A stretch of 49,563 nucleotides of DNA, from the NCBI RefSeq assembly GCF_001895085.1, contig NZ_BDFD01000021.1, positions 1 through 49,563 on the forward strand, in the 5' to 3' direction. Shown here in pieces: positions 42,891 through 49,563 of this stretch. Made by a program: the position numbers and the translations under genes. A model generated the notes under the pieces. That model saw nothing but the letters and a program-made list of their open reading frames with translations, had not been told where the DNA came from and searched no databases. The number at the start of each line of letters is the position of its first letter. Position 1 is the first letter of the stretch. The stretch comes from Mariprofundus micogutta (lineage in GTDB: Bacteria > Pseudomonadota > Zetaproteobacteria > Mariprofundales > Mariprofundaceae).

Positions 42891-43393
42891 GTGTACCGAT
42901 TCTATCTATTGTCGGATATTCCAATGCCGGTAAAACAACGCTGATGGAAAAGCTGGTTGAAAAACTGACTGCGCAAGGTTTGTCGATTGCCACAATCAAA
43001 CACAGCCATCATCAGCCTGAACTCGACACTCCGGGTAAGGATAGCTGGCGCCATAAAAATGCCGGTGCAGAGGCCTCGTTTCTGGTTGGGCCCGAGCAGA
43101 TGATGATGGTGGCGGATATCCAGCATGAATTGAATCCAAGACTGCTGGCAGAGCAATACTGCATCGATTTTGATCTGGTGCTGGTTGAGGGGTATGCCTC
43201 GTTGCCAGGTGAGAAGATTGAGGTGTTGCGGGCAGCACGTAGTGATTCATTGCGCTGTGATCCGACAGAGCTGTTGGCGGTGGTGACTGATTTGGTTGAC
43301 CTTCAGGTTGAGGTGAAACAGATCGGCCTTGATGATATTGAATCTGTAGCCGGATTTGTTCTGAACTGGATGCATAAACGGGATTCGCAGTGA
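42887..43393 (+). CDS. mobB: Molybdopterin-guanine dinucleotide synthesis GTPase MobB
   Basis: This 168-residue P-loop protein has VGYSNAGKTTLMEKL at the N-terminus, IKHSHHQPELDTPGKDSWRHKNAGA and VLVEGYAS, all canonical MobB. It assists MobA. ATGA overlaps moaE. Confidence 0.95.
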   Translation: MSVPILSIVGYSNAGKTTLMEKLVEKLTAQGLSIATIKHSHHQPELDTPGKDSWRHKNAGAEASFLVGPEQMMMVADIQHELNPRLLAEQYCIDFDLVLVEGYASLPGEKIEVLRAARSDSLRCDPTELLAVVTDLVDLQVEVKQIGLDDIESVAGFVLNWMHKRDSQ

Positions 43394-43989
43394 GAACCAT
43401 TGATGATTGTACGGCAGTTATTCTTGCCGGTGGTGAATCACGGCGTATGGGGGAGGATAAAGCAGCCATCTTGCTGGCGGGTGAGCCATTGCTGAACCGG
43501 GCAATCCAGTCTGTTCAACCCCTGTTTGAGCATCTGTTGATCAGTGTGCGTGAACCCCGTGAGCATCTTTTTTTTCCGCAACTGTGTGACAGAGGTGAGG
43601 GTGGTGGCCCGATGATGGGTATCTCTACGGCACTGGAACGGGTGAATACACCGTGGGTGTTTGTACTGGCCTGTGATATGCCCTTTATTTCTGCTGAGAT
43701 GATTTGTGCCATGTCCGAGCGGCTCGCTGAACAGCAGGTTGTTGTGGCAGTTGTCGATGGGGTAGTACAGCCGCTGGCTGCTTTTTATGCCAAATCATCA
43801 CTGCCGTTGATGTCTAAACAGATCGCATCAGGTGATCGCAGCCTGCAGCGACTTATCAAACAAACCGATGCCACGTTTATTGATTGGGAAGATCTAAGGC
43901 CGTTTGACTCCGAGCGGCTCAGCTTTATGGATCTGGACAGTAAGCAGGATGTGGCCAAGGCCGAAGGGATTTTAAGGAGCATGAAATGA
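43390..43989 (+). CDS. mobA: Molybdenum cofactor guanylyltransferase MobA
   Basis: This 199-residue nucleotidyltransferase carries LAGGESRRMGEDKA, RGEGGGPMMGI and CDMPFI, the MobA pattern, and joins GMP to molybdopterin. The bis-MGD form is what DMSO-reductase-family nitrate reductases use, which fits the operon. Start GTG 43390 overlaps mobB as GTGA. Confidence 0.95.
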   Translation: MRTIDDCTAVILAGGESRRMGEDKAAILLAGEPLLNRAIQSVQPLFEHLLISVREPREHLFFPQLCDRGEGGGPMMGISTALERVNTPWVFVLACDMPFISAEMICAMSERLAEQQVVVAVVDGVVQPLAAFYAKSSLPLMSKQIASGDRSLQRLIKQTDATFIDWEDLRPFDSERLSFMDLDSKQDVAKAEGILRSMK

Positions 43990-45245
43990 GTTATCTTGCC
44001 GTGGATCAGGCACAGGCCTGCATTTTAGAGCATCTGTCGAGCTGTGCAGTGGAGTCGGTTGCTTTAAACGAATCGCTTGGCCGCGTAGTGGCCGAGGATA
44101 TTTATGCCAACCGAAACCATCCGCCTTACGATGTATCGGCTATGGATGGATATGCTGTGCGGTTTGAAGATCTGGTACAGATTTCGGAGGCAGGGCCTGC
44201 CGAATTAGAAATCATTGATGATATTCGTGCAGGACAGATACCGAGCCTGCGCGTGTTACAGGGACGAAGCGCACGTATTATGACCGGTGCGCCGGTGCCA
44301 GCTGGTGCCGATACGGTGATCAGGGTTGAGGATACCGAACTGGATGAAAATATCGTTTCTATCCTTGTTGCTCAGAAGTGTGGTACAAATATTCGTCCGT
44401 TAGGTGAGAACCTGCGCGATGGTGAAGTAGTGCTGGAAGCCGGAATTACGGTGACACCGGGTGTGCTGGCGATTCTGGCTATGGTAAAACAGAAGCAGGT
44501 GCCTGTGTTTGCCAGACCGACTGTGGCGATACTCTCCACCGGTGATGAGCTGGAAGGGCTGGATGAAGCGATCGATGAGAACAAAATCCCTGATGCCAAC
44601 TCCTATGCACTGATGGCGCAGTGTCAGGCTCTGGGTATTAAGCCTGTGTTGTTGGGTATTGCACGCGATAATCCGATTGAGATCAGGGCGAAACTGACCG
44701 AAGGATTGAAGTATGATGTGCTGCTGGCATCCGGCGGTGTGTCGGTGGGGCATCATGATTTCATGCGTCCGATGCTGGAAGAGTTGGGTGTTCAGGTGCA
44801 TTTCTGGCGCGTGGCGATGCGTCCGGGCCACCCTTTGGCGTTTGGCACCACAGCTACGGGAACAGCCGTGTTCGGTCTGCCCGGGAACCCGGTATCGAGC
44901 ATGGTCTGTTTTGAACAGTTTGCAGCTCCGGCTTTGAAACAGATGATGGGTTTTCAGAAATGTTTCCGCAGGACGATCACGGCACGATTGACCCACGATA
45001 TGAAAGACCGTGAAGGGCGTACCCATTTCGTGCGTGTTTCATTATCACGAGATGATTTGGGTTACCTTGCGACCTCAACAGGTACGCAGGGCAGTGGTGT
45101 GTTGATGAGTATGGCACTGGCTGAAGGATTGATGATCGTACCTGCCGCTGCCACGAGCCTGAAGGCGGGAGAGACGGTAGTCGTGCAGCTATTGCAGGAT
45201 ATGGATTTTCAAGAGCAGGCTGCTTTGGAGAACGTTGATGGTTGA
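43986..45245 (+). CDS. moeA: Molybdenum insertase MoeA
   Basis: This 419-residue protein has PPYDVSAMDGYAVR, GRSARIMTGAPVPAGADTVIRVE, ILSTGDEL and ASGGVSVGHHDFM, canonical MoeA motifs. It inserts Mo into adenylylated molybdopterin. ATGA overlap with mobA; its end overlaps mog by 8 bp. Confidence 0.96.
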   Translation: MSYLAVDQAQACILEHLSSCAVESVALNESLGRVVAEDIYANRNHPPYDVSAMDGYAVRFEDLVQISEAGPAELEIIDDIRAGQIPSLRVLQGRSARIMTGAPVPAGADTVIRVEDTELDENIVSILVAQKCGTNIRPLGENLRDGEVVLEAGITVTPGVLAILAMVKQKQVPVFARPTVAILSTGDELEGLDEAIDENKIPDANSYALMAQCQALGIKPVLLGIARDNPIEIRAKLTEGLKYDVLLASGGVSVGHHDFMRPMLEELGVQVHFWRVAMRPGHPLAFGTTATGTAVFGLPGNPVSSMVCFEQFAAPALKQMMGFQKCFRRTITARLTHDMKDREGRTHFVRVSLSRDDLGYLATSTGTQGSGVLMSMALAEGLMIVPAAATSLKAGETVVVQLLQDMDFQEQAALENVDG

Positions 45246-45789
45246 TGAAATAGCAAAAATTGGATTTGTTACTGTATCGGATCGTGCCAGTCGCGGTGAA
45301 TACGAAGACTTGGGTGGCCCTGCCATGCTGGCATGGTTTGATCAGGTTCTAATCTCCCCATGGCAAGCGGTGAGCCGTGTGATTCCTGATGACCAGGCTG
45401 GTATCGAGGCTACACTGAAAGAGCTGGCTGATGTTGAAGGCTGCTGCCTGATAGTAACCACTGGTGGTACTGGTCCTGCGGTACGTGATGTGACTCCGGA
45501 AGCTACTGAAGCAGTGTGTGAGAAGATGATGCCAGGGTTTGGAGAGTTGATGCGGCAGGAGTCTCTCAAATTTGTACCGACTGCTATTCTTTCGCGCCAG
45601 ACAGCGGGGATACGTGGTTGTTCTTTAATCATCAACCTGCCCGGTAAACCATCTGCGATCGGTGATTGCCTGAACGCAGTCTTTCCTGCTGTGCCTTACT
45701 GTATTGACCTTATTGAAGGACCATCTTTGCATGCTGATCCAGATGAATGCACTGTATTTAGACCCAAGCATGCCCAAAAGAAGTCCTGA
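45238..45789 (+). CDS. mog: Molybdopterin adenylyltransferase Mog
   Basis: This 183-residue protein has FVTVSDRASRGEYEDLGGPAM, TTGGTGPAVRDVTPEAT and INLPGKPSAIGDCL, typical of MogA. It adenylylates molybdopterin before MoeA. GGAG 8 nt before ATG 45238 favours it over TTG 45235. Confidence 0.95.
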   Translation: MVDEIAKIGFVTVSDRASRGEYEDLGGPAMLAWFDQVLISPWQAVSRVIPDDQAGIEATLKELADVEGCCLIVTTGGTGPAVRDVTPEATEAVCEKMMPGFGELMRQESLKFVPTAILSRQTAGIRGCSLIINLPGKPSAIGDCLNAVFPAVPYCIDLIEGPSLHADPDECTVFRPKHAQKKS

Positions 45790-45790
45790 C

Positions 45791-46546
45791 ATGGTGGGTC
45801 AATTATCAGCCCCTTTGCAAGCTGGTGAAGTTGCTTTAGTCGGAGCAGGACCAGGTGATCCAGACCTGCTGACCATAGCTGCGATTAAGCTGCTTGCTGA
45901 CTGTGATGCTATTGTTCATGACGCATTGGTGTCTGAGGCAATTTTAAGCTTGGGCTCGATAAATGCAGAATGCATTTATGCCGGAAAGCGGGGTGGACGC
46001 CCATCCGCAGATCAGCAGGATATAAGTGATGCTTTGATTCGGCTTGCGAAGGAAAATAAGCGTGTCGTGAGATTGAAAGGGGGCGATCCTTTTGTCTTTG
46101 GGCGAGGTGGAGAGGAGGCCCGTGCGCTTGTAAGGGCAGGGGTGAAGTTCAGGGTTGTTCCAGGTATTACTTCAGGGGTTGCTGGCCCCGCTATGGCTGG
46201 AATACCTGTAACCGACCGGACTGTGAATAGTTCTATCGCTTTTCTGACCGGTCATGAATTATCGGATGAATCACGTATCAACTGGCCAGCTCTGGTGTCT
46301 GCTTTTCCAGTCCTGGTTTTTTATATGGCTGCTCGCATTTTACCTGATCTGGCAGAACGCCTTATAGTCGCAGGGTTATCAGAAAGTATGCCGGTGGCAA
46401 TAATTCATAACGCATCATTGCCAGATGAAACTGTCGAGGTTGGAACTTTGGCCGGAGCAAAATCTGGGAGCATTAAAGCACTGCCCCCTTCAATTGTGAT
46501 TGTTGGGGAAGTAGTGGATGATCGTACGCCTTGGAAAGGAAGCTAA
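45791..46546 (+). CDS. cobA: Uroporphyrinogen-III C-methyltransferase (siroheme branch)
   Basis: This roughly 251-residue SAM-dependent methyltransferase makes precorrin-2, the precursor of the siroheme used by NirB. Motifs are LVGAGPGDPDLLTIAA, VVRLKGGDPFVFGRGGEEA, VVPGITSGVAGPAMAGIPVTDR and GEVV near the end. ATG 45791 starts just after the mog stop; ATG 45770 is possible but has no ribosome site. The dehydrogenase/ferrochelatase part of CysG is absent, so siroheme completion needs a gene elsewhere. Confidence 0.92.
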   Translation: MVGQLSAPLQAGEVALVGAGPGDPDLLTIAAIKLLADCDAIVHDALVSEAILSLGSINAECIYAGKRGGRPSADQQDISDALIRLAKENKRVVRLKGGDPFVFGRGGEEARALVRAGVKFRVVPGITSGVAGPAMAGIPVTDRTVNSSIAFLTGHELSDESRINWPALVSAFPVLVFYMAARILPDLAERLIVAGLSESMPVAIIHNASLPDETVEVGTLAGAKSGSIKALPPSIVIVGEVVDDRTPWKGS

Positions 46547-46673
46547 TTAACTAGCCAACCGTTTGCTTACCCGGTGGCCCAACCTCCTTCCTGATACATT
46601 GCTAACTAAGTTATTTTTCCATTTGTTTAATTGATCTATATCCAGAGTACGGACTACATCTACAGTTTTTTTG
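46547..46673. other. Boundary between cobA and the acquired region
   Basis: 127 bp with no supported gene. A minus-strand frame without a start codon runs past the recombinase stop and ends near 46552, which might be a decayed 3' remnant. Base composition becomes AT-rich to the right of about 46580. No direct repeat marking an attachment site could be matched within the window. Confidence 0.3.
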
Positions 46674-48179
46674 CTAGCGAATGACTTTCTCGACCGCCTT
46701 TGAAGATGATTTCATACCTGTTATAACCTCGTACTTGGGCGTAATTATGAGTAGATTTCCATCTAGTATGGCAGATCCGACACAATTATTTAACATTGAT
46801 TTTTTTCTTTCTATATTAATCTGATGAAATGTTTTCTTATAGTTTTCCATAAAGCAAATAATATCCTTAGAATTAACATTAATTGCCAGTGGAACAGAAG
46901 ATCTATCCACCTTATCCATCTGTGATTCAATGACTACTCTCTCTTCTTCCAGTGAATCAAGTTTAGTTAGTAAACTTCGTTTGTGTTTCACTTTTTGAAT
47001 CAAATCAACAATGCCATTAATTTCCTTTTCAATGGACTTCAATTTCTTTCTTAATTCTTCTTCTTTAGTGATTTTCTTTGATGCCGATTTCCTTGATTTC
47101 TTTTCAATGCTGTTTTTTACGGCTTCAATATTTTCAGGCGAAAACAGATTCTGGAATAACATTTCTATAAATATTTGCTCAAGGGTATCTTTCTTAATCC
47201 CTCGATTTCCACAGCGCTTTTGGCATCGATAGTATCCACCTTCACCTATAAAGTTTGCTCCACATCTGCATGTTACAATACCGGTCAATAAATAAATGCT
47301 AATTCTGCGTCTTTTTCTTGAAGCACGTTCCTCTTCGCGCTTGCTTAAAATAGCCTCTGCTTCTTCATCAGATATCATTGCTTCATGAGTGTCTCTTTGA
47401 ATTACCCAATCTTTCCTATCACGGTATCTGTTCCCGCCTTTATACTTACCATCAACGCATTCGTTATGTCGATTCCATACGGTATGACCTGCGTATGTGA
47501 GAGCACCTTCTTCGATATAGATCAATGATGTTTTTGGAATATCTATCCCCAACTCACGAACCAAGTGCATGCGGGCAATTCCATTGACTACTCCTTTCAG
47601 GTACTCCTTGATGAGATAGAATGACTTTGGGTCAGGGATCAATTTGCTTTTGGTGACAGGTTCACCATCTCGACTGCCGACAACTGTTTTTTCGAGGCAA
47701 TAACCTACTGGCGCTCGTCCACCTGCCCTCCATCCTTGTTGCACATTTTCACGCATTCCACGCAGCCCATCCATTTTTGATTTTTGTGAATGGAACTCAT
47801 CAAAAATCTCCATCAGCGATTCCAAAACAGAATCCATCAGTGGGTCAGATTTAGGTAACTTCAGAAATACAAGTTCAATATCATTCTTCTTTAATAGGTG
47901 CTTGTAGAGCTGAGCATCATACATGCGGCGTGAGAAGCGACTGGTGTCATAACAGTAGATGATCGTAAAGCGACATTGCTTTGACTTAACTTCAGCCATC
48001 ATATCCTGAAATGCGGGTCTATTAGCTGTTTTTGCCGACTCTACTTTATCGATAAACTCATCCACCAAAATATCGCCACACGATGAAACATAGCGTTGAA
48101 GCTCCCTGCGTTGGGATTCAACACTGACGTCATGGCGATCCTTGCTCGACCTTAAATAGAGGACTGCTCGTTTTGCCAT
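46674..48179 (-). CDS. Large serine recombinase
   Basis: This 501-residue site-specific recombinase has an N-terminal resolvase domain with AVLYLRSSKDR (nucleophile likely Ser12), VSVESQRRELQRY and YCYDTSRFSRR (active-site Arg residues). A recombinase domain (about 155-290) follows, with RAGGRAPVGYCLEK, then a Cys-rich zinc ribbon (C304, C306, C319, C323) and a Lys/Glu-rich coiled coil (about 365-430). The size and layout fit phage- or element-type integrases. The region is more AT-rich than its left neighbours. Confidence 0.93.
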   Translation of the reverse strand: MAKRAVLYLRSSKDRHDVSVESQRRELQRYVSSCGDILVDEFIDKVESAKTANRPAFQDMMAEVKSKQCRFTIIYCYDTSRFSRRMYDAQLYKHLLKKNDIELVFLKLPKSDPLMDSVLESLMEIFDEFHSQKSKMDGLRGMRENVQQGWRAGGRAPVGYCLEKTVVGSRDGEPVTKSKLIPDPKSFYLIKEYLKGVVNGIARMHLVRELGIDIPKTSLIYIEEGALTYAGHTVWNRHNECVDGKYKGGNRYRDRKDWVIQRDTHEAMISDEEAEAILSKREEERASRKRRRISIYLLTGIVTCRCGANFIGEGGYYRCQKRCGNRGIKKDTLEQIFIEMLFQNLFSPENIEAVKNSIEKKSRKSASKKITKEEELRKKLKSIEKEINGIVDLIQKVKHKRSLLTKLDSLEEERVVIESQMDKVDRSSVPLAINVNSKDIICFMENYKKTFHQINIERKKSMLNNCVGSAILDGNLLIITPKYEVITGMKSSSKAVEKVIR

Positions 48180-48265
48180 TCGATATAGTCCTCTGCAATC
48201 ATTTGAATGATGCTCTTGTCTAGTTTGATTTCGTGACTGATAATCACATCAAGGCGCTTAGTCAT
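48152..48265 (-). CDS. Small ORF wedged between HD protein and recombinase
   Basis: A 37-residue frame (MTKRLDVIISHEIKLDKSII...) starts 8 bp before the HD-gene stop and overlaps the recombinase start by 28 bp. The arrangement suggests translational coupling. It is acidic, helix-prone and unrecognised; the ribosome site is weak. It could be a small accessory factor of the recombinase or a non-coding overlap. Confidence 0.4.
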   Translation of the reverse strand: MTKRLDVIISHEIKLDKSIIQMIAEDYIEWQNEQSSI

Positions 48266-49205
48266 GGCAAGCCCGCTGAAATCCACCAATAGCACCGTCA
48301 TTGCGGTATGGCAGAAGGCGCCAATAACGTTGCTCTGAGTTCGGATGTTTGGCGTGGCTTCTCCATGGTTCGACCAATTCAAAGGCTTGGTTCTCGGAAT
48401 CCAATTCTGAACTAATACGATCTGCCATTTGTACTATATGTACTAATGGCATCTTTGCTTTGAACCCCCAACTCTTTTGCGATCGGCACGTCCAGATATG
48501 GCGGAGGGCAATTGCTGCATCTGTCCATGATGAATCTAAGAGTGAAAGTGAGTGATTCAAGGCAGCTAAAGTCAGTGAATCATGATCAACCATGTATCCA
48601 ATCGGAGCTTTTTTGTTTGCTTGCATGGTTATAGTTTTACCAGCGTCATGAAATAACGCTGCTATAGTGCCCAGTTCTCTGGCTGTAGCAGAGAGGGTAG
48701 GGCAAGAGGCAACAATTTCAACGCATTCTAGACTATGCTTGAGCAGGCCACCCTCGAAAGCATGATGGTACCGATGACTTGCAGGCAGCGACACAAAACG
48801 AGACGCGAAGTCACGACATGAGAAAGCGTCGTAAATAAAATTTCGCAGAGGCTCTGTCTGAATGCTATTGGTTATCATAATCAATTGACGTAAGTCTTCG
48901 GGTATTGGAGTAATAGAGCCTGGAATTGACACTAGAGAGGCACCTCCAACAGGAGGCACGATATTCGCCTTATGAATGTCAACTATCTCCCGATAGTCGA
49001 GGTGTCTACGAATTCCTGCAATTTCCACGATATCTTGTTCAGTAAAGGAATCAGGGCCTCGGTAGCTATTTGGCCAGCAGTTGGCAGAGATGGATTCATA
49101 GGCATTTTCTAGCTCTAAGCGTAAGTAAGCCTGTTGATTCCTTGCCATTCGATGTTCACTTCTCCCTACTGTAAATGTTGAGTGGACTGCATTACATAGT
49201 TGCAT
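48258..49205 (-). CDS. HD-domain protein resembling the MobH/TraI_2 relaxase N-terminal domain
   Basis: This 315-residue protein has HRYHHAFEGGLLKHSLECVEI (H157 region) and ALFHDAGKT (H186, D187). The HH-x5-GG-x2-H pattern followed by HD is what I associate with the TraI_2 HD domain of MobH conjugative relaxases. It stops after the HD fold and lacks the long C-terminal half of full relaxases. GGGAGG lies 8 nt before ATG 49205; ATG 49148 is a second choice. It sits in one operon-like run with the small ORF and serine recombinase. It could equally be another HD phosphohydrolase. Confidence 0.7.
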   Translation of the reverse strand: MQLCNAVHSTFTVGRSEHRMARNQQAYLRLELENAYESISANCWPNSYRGPDSFTEQDIVEIAGIRRHLDYREIVDIHKANIVPPVGGASLVSIPGSITPIPEDLRQLIMITNSIQTEPLRNFIYDAFSCRDFASRFVSLPASHRYHHAFEGGLLKHSLECVEIVASCPTLSATARELGTIAALFHDAGKTITMQANKKAPIGYMVDHDSLTLAALNHSLSLLDSSWTDAAIALRHIWTCRSQKSWGFKAKMPLVHIVQMADRISSELDSENQAFELVEPWRSHAKHPNSEQRYWRLLPYRNDGAIGGFQRACHD

Positions 49206-49440
49206 TGCTACTGCCTCCCAAAGTTATTTGTTTGGAGCGGGTGATATGCTGTAGCCTTTGAATGGTATCCTGTGCATTAATTTCATTGATATTGGATTCT
49301 ACCCAGAACGTCATTGCGTCCAGATCTGATGCTTCACTGCCATCGCCAAACAGCGATTGGACTGTATGGCCATTTGGAATATATATTATCTCTATGAGTA
49401 ACTTTGCAATTTTGCGTGAAGTTTTATTATTACTTTTCAC
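49192..49440 (-). CDS. Hypothetical protein, 82 residues, overlapping the HD gene
   Basis: A basic N-terminus (MKSNNKTSRKIAKLL) is followed by a mixed-charge region with no motif I recognise. It overlaps the HD-protein start by 14 bp in the same direction, suggesting a coupled operon of small mobile-element genes. Its function is unknown. Confidence 0.45.
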   Translation of the reverse strand: MKSNNKTSRKIAKLLIEIIYIPNGHTVQSLFGDGSEASDLDAMTFWVESNINEINAQDTIQRLQHITRSKQITLGGSSNATM

Positions 49441-49563
49441 TGCTGTCCGGTTAAGGAATTAGCAGCAAGAAAACAGGCCTGAATTCCCAACGATTATGGT
49501 AAATTTGTAGTTATCCAGACAGCAAATTCACAGAACGGAGAACTCAGGCCATGAAGCACATTA
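49441..49563 (+). mobile_element. Possible left end of an insertion sequence running off the window
   Basis: TGCTGTC (49441-49447) and GACAGCA (49518-49524) form an inverted pair, and CTGTCCGGTTAAGG at 49443 has the look of an IS terminal repeat. ATG 49551 (MKHI...) opens a frame that runs off the edge and may be a transposase start. The matching terminal repeat is outside the window, so family and identity are unknown. Confidence 0.3.

Noticed and set aside
1-49563. CRISPR array, rRNA operon or prophage structural genes
   Set aside because: No regularly spaced repeats, no rRNA-like sequence and no phage capsid or tail genes were seen on either strand.

Overview
The window (49,563 bp) looks like a chromosomal segment of a Gram-negative, respiring, probably autotrophic proteobacterium. 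The Tol envelope genes, Coq7 (ubiquinone), hopanoid genes hpnC-hpnD-hpnE, several small c-type cytochromes and a complete nitrate-assimilation island fit a marine iron-oxidising zetaproteobacterium of the Mariprofundus type. That assignment is an inference from gene content and was not tested by any search.

Layout. Positions 1-200: terminus of an IS21-like element that appears to cut off a small membrane-protein gene. 344-4848 (+): a glycerate-kinase-like P-loop kinase, two tandem paralogous membrane-anchored SH3b proteins, and a zinc/cobalt-type CDF exporter. 4906-10009 (-): ruvC-ruvA-ruvB-ybgC-tolQ-tolR-tolA, tightly overlapped and without tolB or pal, plus coq7. 10010-10299: an intergenic stretch with DnaA-box-like sequences. 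10300-13317 (-): hpnC-hpnD-hpnE, where hpnE appears to start at a rare ATT codon. 13409-16529 (+): thiO, a MYG1-type DHH protein and a phosphatidylserine decarboxylase. 16581-23443: tRNA-Arg(UCG), a truncated haemoglobin, hemN, a run of four haem-c proteins, cca and a STAS-like protein.

23750-46546 is a nitrate-assimilation island. The left arm (-) holds a PP2C/Ser-Thr kinase fusion, a NarK/NasA-type MFS transporter, a NrtABC-type ABC transporter and a class I amidotransferase. The right arm (+) holds an outer-membrane porin, nirB-nirD, the nitrate reductase nasA, and then one compressed cofactor operon: moaA-modABC-moaCDE-mobB-mobA-moeA-mog-cobA. That operon covers molybdate import, molybdopterin guanine dinucleotide synthesis and the first siroheme step, mostly with ATGA/GTGA stop-start overlaps. 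Five near-identical sigma-54 (-24/-12) promoter sequences and three 17-bp dyads shaped like NtrC sites tie both arms into one regulon. The activator gene is not in the window.

46674-49563 is visibly more AT-rich and looks acquired. It has a large serine recombinase, a MobH-relaxase-like HD protein and two small unknown ORFs, then what may be the start of another insertion sequence at the right edge.
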